NCBI RefSeq assembly: GCF_046630445.1 | Contig: NC_092341.1 | Coordinates: 132,324,001 to 132,388,000, forward strand | Direction: 5' to 3' | Source of the DNA: Rutidosis leptorrhynchoides | Taxonomy: Eukaryota > Streptophyta > Magnoliopsida > Asterales > Asteraceae | Length of the DNA stretch: 64,000 nt | Part shown: positions 34,392-45,596 of the stretch, one piece after another | Numbering within the stretch: the first letter of the stretch is position 1 | How the letters are laid out: every line of letters starts with the position of its first letter | Made by a program: the position numbers and the translations under genes | The notes under the pieces: model-generated | Told to the model about the DNA's origin: nothing | Database searches by the model: none | What the model saw: the letters and a program-made list of their open reading frames with translations, nothing else

Positions 34392-35091
34392 GTGAGTAGA
34401 ATAATTATATGCGTATGTATATAATGTATTTATTTACGTAGCATGAGATGTGAAGTGTCGATTTGCTAAGACACCACATTCACATGGTGAGTGAAGTGTC
34501 GATGTTCTAAGACACCACTCCAAGTGAGACGCATGACGAGTGAAGTGTCGATGTGTTAAGACACCACTTGGGGTGAAGTATCGACGTGTTAAGATACTAC
34601 CCCAAGTAATATGAAGAGTGAAGTGTCAAAATGTTAAGACACCACTCGGGGTGAAGCATCGACGTGCTAAGATGCCACTCCAAGAACTATGACGGGTGAA
34701 GTGTCGACGTGTTAAGATGCTACCCGGGGTGAAGCATCGACGTGTTAAGATGCTACCCGTGGGATTAGCGTACGACGTGTTAAGTACACTAATGGTTGTT
34801 ATGAACACCGATGGGAAATTCGAGTACCATTCCTTGTACGATTGGTTAATCATGATTATGTGTTGTAGTATAACATATATTGTATCGTTTGTGTTATATG
34901 CTATTGGTTGTGCTAGCTTGTGATATCGTGGATTTAGCATTGTACTTTGAGATGGTATGCTAATTTAAAATGCTAGCGTGTATGAGGTATTTGTGTGAGT
35001 GTTTGAAAATAGGTATATTATATATGTATGTGTATAATTATTGCATTCACTAAGCGTTTTCCTTACCCACTCGTTGTTTACCTTTTTATAG
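34392..35091 (+). other. predicted intron in element B 5' LTR
   Basis: Donor TTAAG/GTGAGT at 34392; acceptor TTTACCTTTTTATAG ending at 35091, 700 bp. The 3' LTR has the same at 41376-42075, also 700 bp. The hairpin array lies inside. Confidence 0.45.
34448..34793 (+). repeat. array of nine covarying hairpins (5' LTR of element B)
   Basis: Each unit is about 32 nt: outer 5-bp stem, AA bulge on the 5' side, inner 5-bp stem, 10-nt loop GA(C/T)GTG(T/C)TAA. Units begin at 34448, 34489, 34538, 34571, 34616, 34649, 34694, 34727 and about 34764. Inner stems vary in pairs: GTGTC/GACAC, GTATC/GATAC, GCATC/GATGC. Outer stems too: ATGTG/CACAT, GAGTG/CACTC, GGGTG/TACCC. Confidence 0.9.
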
Positions 35092-35553
35092 GCTTCGGCA
35101 TGGACAAGAGAAAGGGTATTCGTTTGGACTAGTGATCCCGCTTTGTTATGATAGGAGAAGCTTTTGGGAGTATAGATTTTTGAAGTTTGACCGAGATTTG
35201 GGTAGTTTAACCCCCAAACATCATGATCTAGTGTCGTTTGGGATTTAAACTAATTTGGTCGAAACTTATATTTTGTACGAAACTCGTAATACGGCCATAT
35301 GTGGGCTCGGTGTGGTAAAACTAGTTTTATTATTGAAACGTGTTAGTTTTACTTATATTGATGTGTTGTGAAAAGCGTTTCGTCTAAATATGTCGGGAAG
35401 TGGGAGATCATTAAATGAAAAATGAAAAAAAGGACAGAAGCTGAAGCAGCTTGTGCGCGCCGCGTACAAGGGCTGTTGCGCCCCGCGCACCCCTCTGTAA
35501 AAAAAAAATTTTTGTTTGCTGTTTACGGTTAGATAATGGGTTGGGTTGTTACA

Positions 35554-35942
35554 AGTGGTATCTGAGCATGGTCTAAGGGATTTAGGCGACTTAAGATAGG
35601 TGCCTAGACTTAGACTTTATTGTGTATGCGCTTTATGCGGGACTTGTAGGAGACGGGTTGGACCGGGGATTGGTTAGTGCCTAGGTTTAGGTGAACTAAC
35701 TATGCACTAATTGTTTTGTGTTGTGTTTGCAATCATCAAGCGAGATAGACGTTGTACTAGCAAGTTAATGCGACGTGCTCGCGTAACAATGATTAGCTAC
35801 CATTGTTACGGGTATAAATCGCGTCAAACAAGCGATGTACGACGATTGTTGAGCAAGATGGGGCGGTGAGGTGTATTTGTATATATATGTGTTATGTCTT
35901 TTCGTTTCATGGTTTAACATATTTCCGTTTTATAGAATAAAA
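35554..35942 (+). other. element B primer-binding site and leader
   Basis: TGGTATCTGAGCATGG at 35556-35571, an initiator-Met-type primer site, two bases after the LTR. No gene seen in the leader. Confidence 0.8.
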
Positions 35943-36989
35943 ATGAGAAACGGACATGATACCAATGAAGGAGGAACGAGCGAGGACTCCGAGTTTACGG
36001 CCAAGGTTGAGGCCATTTTGAAAAGGCATCACACGACCTTCCTTGAGGACGTTAGGAAGGTGTTTCTAGATTCAATTGATGAGCAAGTAGTCAATCTACT
36101 TAAGGAACAAGTGAAGGTTGTTCTACAAGAAGATAATGTTGGAAGGCGGGACTTCTTTTATAAGAATTTCAAGGATTCTCAACCTCCCACTTTTGAAGGC
36201 GAATGGGACCCACTTAAGAATGCCCGTTGGATCTCCGATATGGAGGGGGCTTTTTGTACTTGTGAATGCCTTCTTGATAAGAAGATGAGGTATGGTTGTA
36301 GCATGTTAATGGGTGATGCAAAGTTGTGGTGGGATGCGAAAATCCAACTTTATGGTGAAGAGTAATGCTTGAAATTCACTTGGGATGAATTCAAGGCGGA
36401 ATTTTTCAAAGAGTACCAAACTTCGGCCAATCTTACTAGACTTAAGGACGAGTTGCGTGCCTTGAGACAAGGGTCGATGGATTTGAACACTCTCAAATCC
36501 GTTTTCTTGTCAAAGACCCAATTTTTCCCAGAGTATGTCAGGAATGATAAAATGTTGAAGCAAGACTTCTATCGAATTTTAAATGACCACTATCAAGAGA
36601 AGATTAGTGTAACTACGGTGAAGACTTTTGATGAGTTGTTCGATATGGCCAAGGGTTTTGAGGCGCTCGTTTTGAAAAAGAGTGGCTTTACTTTCGGCGA
36701 AAGAAATTTTGAGGGTTCGAGTCAATCGAACTTTTCAAGAAAGAAGAACAAGAAGGGTTCCGAAAGTGTTGGTAGTGTGAAGAAGAGTGCTTCCAGGGGT
36801 TTTTCTTATTCGTGCTACAATTATGGACAAAAGGGGCACATGGCTCGTGATTGTCCGAACCAATCCGCTACAAAAAAACTCACTTGTTTTAATTGTAACA
36901 AAGAAGGGCACCAAAGGACGGAATGTCTCGAGTTGCGGGGTGAGCATGTTAAGAATTTGGAGAAAGCGGCGGGTACGGCTCGGGGGTGA
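35943..36989 (+). pseudogene. element B gag
   Basis: Starts MRNGHDTNEGGTSED at 35943. Capsid-like: FKDSQPPTFEGEWDPLKNARW, then GDAKLWWDAKI; an in-frame TAA at 36363-36365 cuts it; the rest (FTWDEFKAEFFKEY, LKDELRALRQGSMDLNTL) follows in the same frame. Two zinc knuckles: CYNYGQKGHMARDC (Asn-Tyr for the usual spacing, second Cys missing) and CFNCNKEGHQRTEC (intact CCHC). The frame ends at TGA 36987-36989; a CGA (Arg) is expected there, and the same frame runs on into protease. Confidence 0.9.
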
Positions 36990-39900
36990 AATTATTTAAT
37001 GACTAATGATGAAGCCAAGCAATCCAACGAAGTTGTCTCAGGTACTTTCATGGTTAACTCTAATCCGGCAAGGATACTATTTGATAGCGGTGCTAATTTA
37101 TCGTTTATGTCACCAAGATTTGTGCCTAAGCTTAATAAGCCGCTAGCTAAGTTAAGTCATCCGGTAGAAGTTGAAATAGCGGATGGTAAGACGGTGCTAA
37201 GGGTTGAAGTGTGTAATGATTGTAATGTTGTGTTTGGTTCCGAAACTTTTAAAATCAATCTTATCCCTATGACCTTGGGTGAGTTTGATATTGTTGTTGG
37301 TATGGATTGGCTCGATCGTTATAGAGCCGATATTGCATGTCATGAAAAGTCTATTCATGTGAAGACCCCAAATGGGGGAGAGTTAATTATTCATGGCGAG
37401 CAACGTAGAAGACTTATGCCATTATGCACTTATGCATGGGCGCGTCGTTTTCTTAGTGGTGGTGGCATGGCTTTTCTTGCTCATGTAGTTGATACTCGTG
37501 AAGAGCCACCATCCATTCTTGAAATTCCGGTGGTTAGTGAAATTGAAGACGTTTTTCCGGATGAATTACTGGGTGTTCCAGCGGAAAGACAAGTTGAATT
37601 TCGCATTGAGTTGGTTCCGGGGGCTACTCCCATTGCTAAAACTCCTTATCATTTAGCACCAACGGAAATGCAAGAGTTGTTAAATCAAACCCAAGAGTTG
37701 CTTGAAAAGGGTTTTATTCGACCAAGTGCTTCGCCATGGGGCGCTCCGGTTTTATTCGTGAAGAAGAAGGATGGTAGTACGCGGATGTGCATCAATTATC
37801 GGGAGTTGAACAAAGTGACAATCAAGAATCGTTATCCATTGCCTCTGATTGACGATTTGTTTGACCAACGCCAAGGTGCGACGTATTTTTCTAAAATTGA
37901 CTTAAGGTCCGGCTATCATCAAATGCGGGTCCGTGAGGAAGATATTGAGAAAACGGCTTTTCGAACGCATTACGGGCATTTTGAGTTTGTAGTTATGCCT
38001 TTTGGTCTTACGAATGCACCGGCGGCATTCATGGATCTTATGAATCGAGTGTGCCAACCTATGTTGGACAAGTCGGTAATTGTGTTCATTGACGACATAC
38101 TTGTCTATTAGAAAAGTATGAAGGAACATGAACGTCATTTGCGTGAAGTATTGAAGACGTTGTGGAAGGAGAAGTTGTATGCTAAACTTTCCAAATGTGA
38201 ATTTTGGCTAAGGGAAATGCAATTCCTTGGCCATATTGTGAACAAAGAAGGAATTCAAGTGGATCCGGGGAAGATAGAGACGGTGAAGAGTTGGGAACGA
38301 CCGACTACGCCTACGGAAATCCGAAGTTTTCTCGGATTGGCTGGTTATTATCGTTGGTTTATCCAAGACTTTTCTAAAATTGCTTCTCCATTGACGAAGT
38401 TGACGAGGAAGAATGTGAGATTCAATTGGGAGAATGAGCAAGAAATTGCGTTTCAATTGTTAAAAGAGAAATTGTGTCAAGCTCCGGTATTGGTGTTACC
38501 GGAGGGTGTAGAAGATATGACGGTTTATTTTGATGCTTCTTTAAATGGGCTCGGGTGTGTTGTAATGCAACGAGGAAAATTCATCGCTTATTCCTCTCGA
38601 CAATTAAAGGAACACGAAAAGAGATATTCGACACATGATCTTGAATTGGCAGCGGTTGTGCATGCGTTGAAAATTTGGTGCCACTACTTGTATGGTGTCA
38701 AGTGTACGATTTATTCGGATCATAAGAGTTTGAAACATCTTTTTGATCAACGGGATTTGAATTATCGTCAACGTAGATGGATGGATGTGGTAAAGGATTA
38801 TGATTATGAAATACTTTATCATACGGGTAAGAAGAATGTGGTCGCGGATGCGTTAAGTCGAAAAAGTTAACATTCGGCGATACGAGTAGGATCATTACGC
38901 ATGATTATTACTAACGATTTTCTTGTAAAGCTTGGTGAGATTCAAATTGAAGCTTTTGTTAACAACAAGCATGAAGAACGAATCGTGGGGCAAACAGAGT
39001 CCATTACCTTAGGCCCGCATGGTTTGTTGTCTTTTCAAGGAAGAGTGTGGGTGCCTAGAATGGGAGATTTCCGACGAGTGCTACTTGATGAAGCACATAA
39101 GTCAAAGTATTCCATTCATTCGGGCGCGACAAAATGTATCTTGATTTAAAGAAAGAGTATTGGTGGTCGGGCATGAAACGTGATGTTGTAAAGTATGTTG
39201 AACAATGTGTCACGTGTTTGCAAGTTAAGGCAGAGCATCAAAAGCCGTATGGTATGTTACAATCGTTAGAAATTCCGAAATGGAAATGGGAGCACATTAC
39301 CATGGATTTTATTACCAAGTTACCAAAGACAGCGAGGACCCAATTTGATACGATTTGGGCGATAGTTGATTGATTGACGAAAAGTGCTTTGTTTCTTCCC
39401 ATTTAGTAAACGATATCGTCGGAGGCTTTGTCGAGGTTGTTTATCAAGGAGGTGATATCGAGACACAGGGTTCCTATATCTATTGTTTCGGATCGGGATA
39501 CTCGTTTCACATCTCGGTTTTGGGAAAAGTTTCATGAAGATATGGGTACACAATTGAGATTGAGCACGGCGTACCATCCTCAAACGGATGGTCAAACCGA
39601 ACGTACGAATCAAACATTGGAGGATATCTTACGGGTGTGTATTATCGATTTTGGTGGTAGTTGGAATGAGCACTTGCCTTTGGTGGAATTCTCGTATAAT
39701 AATAGTTATCATACTAGTATCGGGATTCCACCTTATGAGATGCTTTATGGGCGGAGGTGTCGAACTCTGATTTGTTGGGGTGCAGTGGGACAAAGGGAAA
39801 TCGGGAGTACCGATTTGGTTTTAGATACGAATAGTAAGATTGAGATGATCCGAACTCATTTGAAAGCGGCTCAAGATAGACAAAAGTTGTATGCCGACAA

Positions 39901-40390
39901 GCATAGGCGACCGATTGAGTTTCAAGAAGGTGACATGGTGATGCTTAAGGTTTCACAATGGAAGGGTATTATTCGGTTTCGAAAATGGGGAAAGTTAGCT
40001 CCTCGGTTTATTGGACCATTTAAAATTTTAGCTCGTGTGGGTGAAGTTGCGTATCGTTTGGAATTACCCGAAGAGCTTGCGGGGATCCATAATACATTTC
40101 ATGTTTCTCATCTCCGTAAGTGTCTTGCGGATGATTCTTCATGGGTGCCATTAGACGAGATTGAGCTAAACAATAAGTTAGAGTATATTGAGGAGCCGAT
40201 TGCTATACTCGATGAGAAGGTCAAAAGGTTGAGAAATAAAGAGGTGAGAACTTTTAAAATTCAATGGCGTCGTAGTAAAAGTTTCGAGTTTACTTGGGAG
40301 CCCGAAGAGTTTGTGTTAGTTTATCTTCCATCTTGTCATGCGGCTTGGATCGCGAGGACGCGCTCCGATTCAAGTTGGGGAGAGTTGTAA
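36990..40390 (+). pseudogene. element B pol: protease, RT, RNase H, integrase, chromodomain
   Basis: Protease [15 protein letters not shown] with [36 protein letters not shown] and intact FIDDILVY; RNase [32 protein letters not shown]; integrase zinc region CVTCLQVKAEH, core SIVSDRDTRF and [20 protein letters not shown]-terminus KWGKLAPRFIGPF and chromodomain-like TFKIQWRRSKSFEFTWEPEEF. Breaks: TAG 38109-38111, TAA 38868-38870, a one-base loss near 39130, TGA 39371-39373, TAG near 39404. The final stop TAA (40388-40390) is formed by bases 3-5 of the 3' LTR. Confidence 0.92.
40374..40385 (+). other. polypurine tract of element B
   Basis: AGTTGGGGAGAGT directly before the 3' LTR; it is also coding for the last residues of pol (SSWGEL). 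Confidence 0.7.
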
Positions 40391-42537
40391 GACCCAAATG
40401 ATTATTGTACAGCAGTGTAAATATGGTACATTGAGTGTGGGTTTCATTGTGCAGTTAAACAGAAGCCAGAACCTGCCCAGAACCTTGTGCGCGCCGCATA
40501 GGGTTAAGTGTGCGCGCCGCGCACTAGCACTGTGCACAGATTCCAGCTTTTAAATTAAAGTTAAATGAAGGGCATTTTTGTCTTTTCACGTGAGAACGAG
40601 TTTGGGGCTGTAATGGCCAGTTGTTTGGTGGTTGAAACACATTCAATATTATCACCAACCACATCATCTCTCCCAAATTAAAGTTCTAGAGTGAGAAACA
40701 CTTTGAGAGAGAGAAAGCTCAAATCAAAGAGGAAGAAGTTGATTTCGGGCCAAAGCGCGTGTATTAAAGTTGTTCATCTAATCACTAGCTACGTTGTGAT
40801 TGTGGTGGTATGCTCTAAGCTTGATTTCCTTATTTTAATTGGTTTAAGGGTTAGGGTTTGGGTTAGTGATGAACATAAAACCCATATTTGGTGATTTTGG
40901 GTGTTCTTGGGTAAGATTGAGTCATGAGGACTCAATAGTAACTAACCTAGGGTTTCAAAGTGTAAATTGGTGGTTATGAGTCTTAAAAGGTTAGTTAATT
41001 ACTAGCACACCTAGTTATTAAGCAAATGGGTGTTAATTGGGTTAGTGGATGACCCGAAATGGGTGAGCTGACTTTAACATGGTCAAATGGGTAATAATTG
41101 ACCTAGTTGGGAAAGACGAGTATGAAATACCCTAATTGTGTATTAGTTGGTGTTTTTGGACCTTAATCACTAGCTTTTAGTGATTTATGATGGTCTTGAC
41201 CTTAAATGGGTGGTTTTGATATAAATGAGTCATTTAATGCAAGTAGGCCATTAAATGCGCATGAGTAAATTGTTGGTGGTTGGTCCAACTAGTTTGTCTG
41301 TTGATTGGGTACTTATTGTATTAGGTACTTTTCATGAAGCTTGCGGAAGTATAAAACCGTCACCGAATCATTAAGGTGAGTGGAATAATTATATGCGTAG
41401 GTATATAATGTATTTATTTGCGTAGCATGAGATGTGAAGTGTCGATGTGCTAAGACACCACATTCACGTAGTGAGTGAAGTGTCGATGTGCTAAGACACC
41501 ACTCCAAGTAAGATGCATGACGGGTAAAGTGTCGATGTGTTAAGACACCACTAGAGGTGAAGTATCGACGTGTTAAGATATCACCCCAAGTAATATGAAG
41601 AGTGAAGTGTCGACGTGTTAAGACACCACTCGGGGTGAAGCATCGACGTGTTAAGATGCCTTTCCAAGAACTATGACGGGTTAAGTGTCGATGTGTTAAG
41701 ACGCCACCCGGGGTGAAGCATCGACGTGTTAAGATGCCACCCGTGGGATTAGTGTACGATGTGTTAAGTACTCTAATGGTTGTTATGAACACCGATAGGA
41801 AATTCGAGTACCATTCCTTGTACGATTGGTTAATCATGGTTATGTGTTGTAGTATAACATATATTATATCGTTCGTGTTATATGCTATTGTTTGTGCTAG
41901 CTTGTGATATCGTGGATTTAGCATTGTACTTTGAGATGGTATGCTAATTTAAAATGCTAGCGTGTATGAGGTATTTGTGTGAGTGTTTGCAAATAGGTAT
42001 ATTATATATGTATGTGTATAATTATTGCATTCACTAAGCGTTTTGCTTACCCTCTCGTTGTTTACCTTTTTATAGGCTCCGGCGTGGACAAGGGAAAGAG
42101 TATTCGTTTGAACTAGTGATCCCGCTTTTTTATGATAGGAGAAGCTTTTGGGAGTATAGCTTTTTGAAGTTTGACCGAGATTTGGGTAATTTAACCCCCA
42201 AACATCATGCTCTAGTGTCGTTTAGAATTTAAACTAATTTGGTCGAAACTTCTATTTTGTACGAAACTCGTAATGCGGCCATATGTGGGCCCGGTGTTGT
42301 AAAACTAGTTTTATTATTGAAACATGTCAGTTTTACTTATATTGATGTGTTGTGAAAAGCGTTTCGTCTAAATATGTCGGGAAGTGGGAGATTATTAAAT
42401 GAAAAATGCAAAAAACGGACAGAAGCTGAAGCAGCTTGTGCGCGCCTCGCACGAGGGGTGTTACGCGCCGCGCACCCTTCTGTATAAAAAATATTTTGTT
42501 TGTTTTTTACGGTTGGATAATGGGTTGGGTTGGTACA
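40386..42537 (+). repeat. 3' LTR of element B (2152 bp)
   Basis: Same features as the 5' LTR. Nine hairpins at about 41432-41776, including units more perfect than in the 5' LTR (for example GGGTG-AA-GCATC...GATGC-CACCC near 41711). Predicted intron 41376-42075. Confidence 0.94.
41432..41776 (+). repeat. array of nine covarying hairpins (3' LTR of element B)
   Basis: Matches 34448-34793 unit by unit; some units have decayed pairing (41662, TTTCC instead of CACTC), others are better. Confidence 0.9.
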
Positions 42538-42542
42538 TAACA

Positions 42543-44189
42543 TTTTGAGGAGTTATCTTGACATTTTAAAGTCATTAATACTAAAACACTCTAAAACGGG
42601 TAAAAACGGAAAAATAGGTATTTTTAATATTTTGTTGAAGTTATGTATTAAACAGGAGCAAAAACAGTCAAAAATGCAGAAAAGATGATGCACCCGCTGG
42701 CATGAAGGCAATGAAGCCGCCGACTTCTCTGCAGAATTCTAGAAAGTTACAGATTTGATCACAGAAATAGAAGAACTTGGCGACCAAGCAAAATACAGTC
42801 AAGCCGCCGGCTTCACACTGACGCCGCCGGCCTAAATCACAAAGTTTGTTCGAATTGCCGACCAAGTTCAAGCTAATTTTGGAAGAGATTTTCGCCTTAA
42901 TTCGAAGGAAGTCAAGATGTCGGCTTTACACTGAAGCCGCCGGCTTAAGTTATACGAAAAGATATGCCGTATTCTTCAAGGTCAAGTTTTACGTATGCCC
43001 CAATCCAAGTCAAGGGAAGCCGCCGGCTTCCCATCCAAGCCGCCGGCTTGGGTGGGCTGTTTCTGAAGTTATAAATAGAGGCCTTGGGGTTTCTGTACTC
43101 TGCATTCAGAGACAAAATACGAATTATTTAGGGTTTTTTCTTATCTTGAACAATCCAAGTTATTCAATCAAGTTTGTTTTGCAATTTCTTTTATGTCGGT
43201 ATGATTTTCTATCTTAATTCTTGTCTTTTATTTATTTTTAAGTTAGTTATGGGCTAATAGCCTTACATATATGCTTAAATCATTTACCACCTTGTGAACA
43301 TTGCTCAAATATTCGAACTGTATGTAAGAAAACAGAAAACCGGATCTAGGATATGAAGCCGCCGGCTTCATAAACCAGAGCCCTCCGACTTCAACAAATT
43401 ATTTTACTATTCGATTGTAATTTATACTCGGATAGAATTAAACAGTATTCGGTGAAAATATTCAACAGATTCAACGAAGCCGCCGGCTTCGTTGACCAAG
43501 CCGCCGACTTTATCATAAAATCACAGAAACAGTAATTTGGTAGAATCTCTGGATTCTTTGTTATGTCTTATGTCTGATTAAAATACCACTGTTTGATTAG
43601 TCTGATTTACATTAGTCAATCACTATTAAGTTTTAACTCGAACATTACTAGGCTTAAAACTTAGTAAACTTAAATATAAAAAATCAGATTAATTTAATAG
43701 TGAGGATTATAGCTAGTAACTATAATTAGAGTTTGGTTAATCATACTAAATCTATTATCATGTGTTAAGCAAGCAAGAAATCTAGACATCTACTCTAGGA
43801 TTAACCTGATCAACTAATCTTGGATTAGATATTCTTAGGTCATTAACAAATCTGAGTTTGGTTTTAATTTAAATGCAATTGTGAGCAAGGTGTGAAAGAT
43901 TCAAGCATGTCTTTTATTTAATATCGTTTATTTCTTCAATTTATTTATTCGCAATTTATCTATTCTATAATTTAATTTTCAGTTAAAACAACCAAATCTT
44001 AGAATCAAAATTTATATTCTTAATCCACTCGTTCTCTTGGGATGAACCTTAACTTACTAAGTACTAAATTACATCTGATCGGGTTCTGTTGCTCGTTAGT
44101 GTGTTAAAAGTAAACTGTAAATTAAGATATTATAAATTTAAAAGTTAGATTAAAAGACACGCACTAGTGCACACACTTTTGACACATCA
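42543..44189 (+). repeat. Athila 3' LTR, right fragment
   Basis: Continues at ATTTTGAGGAGTTATC after the repeated TAACA and ends GACACATCA. Eight exact GCC-box cores at 42715, 42802, 42935, 43018, 43038, 43357, 43478 and 43499; TATA box at 43070-43077. Confidence 0.92.
42715..43505 (+). promoter_or_regulatory. GCC-box array in Athila 3' LTR
   Basis: Eight AGCCGCC cores, most inside the palindrome AAGCCGCCGGCTT. The two at 43018 and 43038 end 46 and 26 bp before the TATA box. Confidence 0.6.
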
Positions 44190-44194
44190 CCAAC

Positions 44195-44861
44195 ATTAAA
44201 AACTGCATACCGATCATCCTCGATACAGATAAAAGCAAATATCTTTCCTGGGTTACACTTTTTAAAACCAATTATCAAGCCTACCAGATTCTAGACCATA
44301 TTATTCCCACCACCACCACAACCGACGAGTCTTCCTCTGTCACTTCTATAGACTCTACTATCCTTGCTGCTGCCACCAAGAAAGAATAATGGGATTGCTT
44401 GAATGTGGTCATTCTTAACTTGATTTATGGCACAATCTAGACAGATATGCTCGATAATATATTGAAGGCTGAACAAACTGCACTTGATGCATGGGAACGC
44501 ATCAAGGCCATCTTTGAGGACAATAAAAACTCACATGCCATTCATCTCCGTAAAAAATTCACCAACATTCGCCTCGACAATTATCCTAATGCGTCTGCTT
44601 ATTGTCAAGATCTCAAAAGTTTAGCCGATCAACTTGCTAATGTTGGTCCGCCATTGAGGAAGATCACCTTTTTCTTCAACTAATGACCAGCTTGAATGAC
44701 AACTACGATCATGTCAGTTCACAACTTGCTCACACCAAACCTCTACCATCATTCTCTGTGGCACTATCTACTCTCATCATGGAAGAAGCTCGTAATCAAC
44801 AACAAGCAGCCCACTCTTCTTCTTCCAATGATATGGCTTTAACTGTTGCTGCTACTCCAAC
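44195..44861 (+). pseudogene. copia gag, middle part
   Basis: LDTDKSKYLSWVTLFKTNYQAYQILDHI, a Thr/Ser linker, then ALDAWERIKAIFEDNKNSHAIHLRKKF, DNYPNASAYCQDLKSLADQLANVGPP, and after a small frame break at about 44680, LNDNYDHVSSQLAHTKPLPSFSVALSTLIMEE. This is the gag domain of copia elements. Stops near 44388 and 44441; cut by copy 2 after TVAATPT. Confidence 0.85.
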
Positions 44862-45589
44862 TGTAGTGACCCGAACTTTTCCATGTTTATATATATTAAA
44901 TGAAATTGTTATTTACATGATTAAGTGTTTCCAACATGTTACGCAATTAAACTTGTTAAGACTTGATTAATTGAAATAGGTTTCATATAGACAATTGACC
45001 ACACAAGTTGACCGGTGATTCACGAACGTTAAAACTTGTAAAAACTATATGATGACATATATATGGATATATATATATATAGTTAACATGATATTATAAT
45101 AAGTAAACATATCATTAAGTATATTAACAATGAACTACATATGTAAAAGCAAGACTACTAACTTAATGATTTTGAAACGAGACATATATGTAACGATTAT
45201 CGTTGTAACGACATTTAATGTATATATATCATATTAAGAGATATTCATACATCATATTATCATGATAATATAATAATTTAAAATCTCATTTGATATTATA
45301 AACATTGTGCTAACAACATTTAACAAGATCGTTAACCTAAAGGTTTTAAAACAACACTTACATGTAACGACTAACGATGACTTAACGACTCAGTTAAAAT
45401 GTATATACATGTAGTATTTTAATATGTATTCATACACTTTTGAAAGACTTCAAGACACTTATCAAAATACTTCTACTTAACAAAAATTCTTACAATTACA
45501 TCCTCGTTCAGTTTCATCAACAATTCTACTCGTATGCACCCGTATTCGTACTCGTACAATACACAGCTTTTAGATGTATGTACTATTGG

Positions 45590-45596
45590 TATATAC
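45590..45596 (+). promoter_or_regulatory. TATA region of copy 2 5' LTR
   Basis: TATATAC within CTATTGGTATATACAC, preceded by CGTATTCGTACTCGTACAA. The block is conserved in all four LTRs of copies 1/2 and partly in the LTR at 61992. Confidence 0.55.

Larger units (their letters stand above)
33401..35553 (+). repeat. 5' LTR of element B (2153 bp)
   Basis: Starts TGTAAGACCC, ends GGGTTGTTACA. Contains GC-rich palindromic words near both ends (about 33502-33545 and 35449-35493), a nine-unit hairpin array (34448-34793) and a predicted intron (34392-35091). Confidence 0.94.
33401..42537 (+). mobile_element. Element B: Tekay-like chromovirus with hairpin-array LTRs
   Basis: 5' LTR 33401-35553, primer site 35556, gag-pol 35943-40390, 3' LTR 40386-42537. 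TSD TAACA at 33396-33400 and 42538-42542. Length 9137 bp. The LTRs differ by several percent by eye. gag-pol has six stops and one frameshift but otherwise complete domain order. It inserted into the Athila 3' LTR, so it is younger than that element. Confidence 0.94.
22989..44189 (+). mobile_element. Athila-type Ty3 retrotransposon, interrupted by element B
   Basis: 5' LTR 22989-24711, primer site 24718-24735, gag, pol, a further ORF region after integrase (30148-32021), a polypurine tract at 33353-33365 and a 3' LTR in two parts (33366-33400 and 42543-44189). TSD CCAAC. Without the nested element B it is about 12 kb, normal for Athila. The lineage call rests on the protease (ALADTGASINLMPYSLYKRL), the RT blocks and the extra ORF after pol. 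It is dead: many frameshifts, stops and an RT active-site change. Confidence 0.92.

Noticed and set aside
34448..34793. Regular repeats with spacers looking like a CRISPR array
   Set aside because: Plant LTR context, variable repeats, irregular short gaps, and an identical array in the partner LTR; it is a hairpin array.
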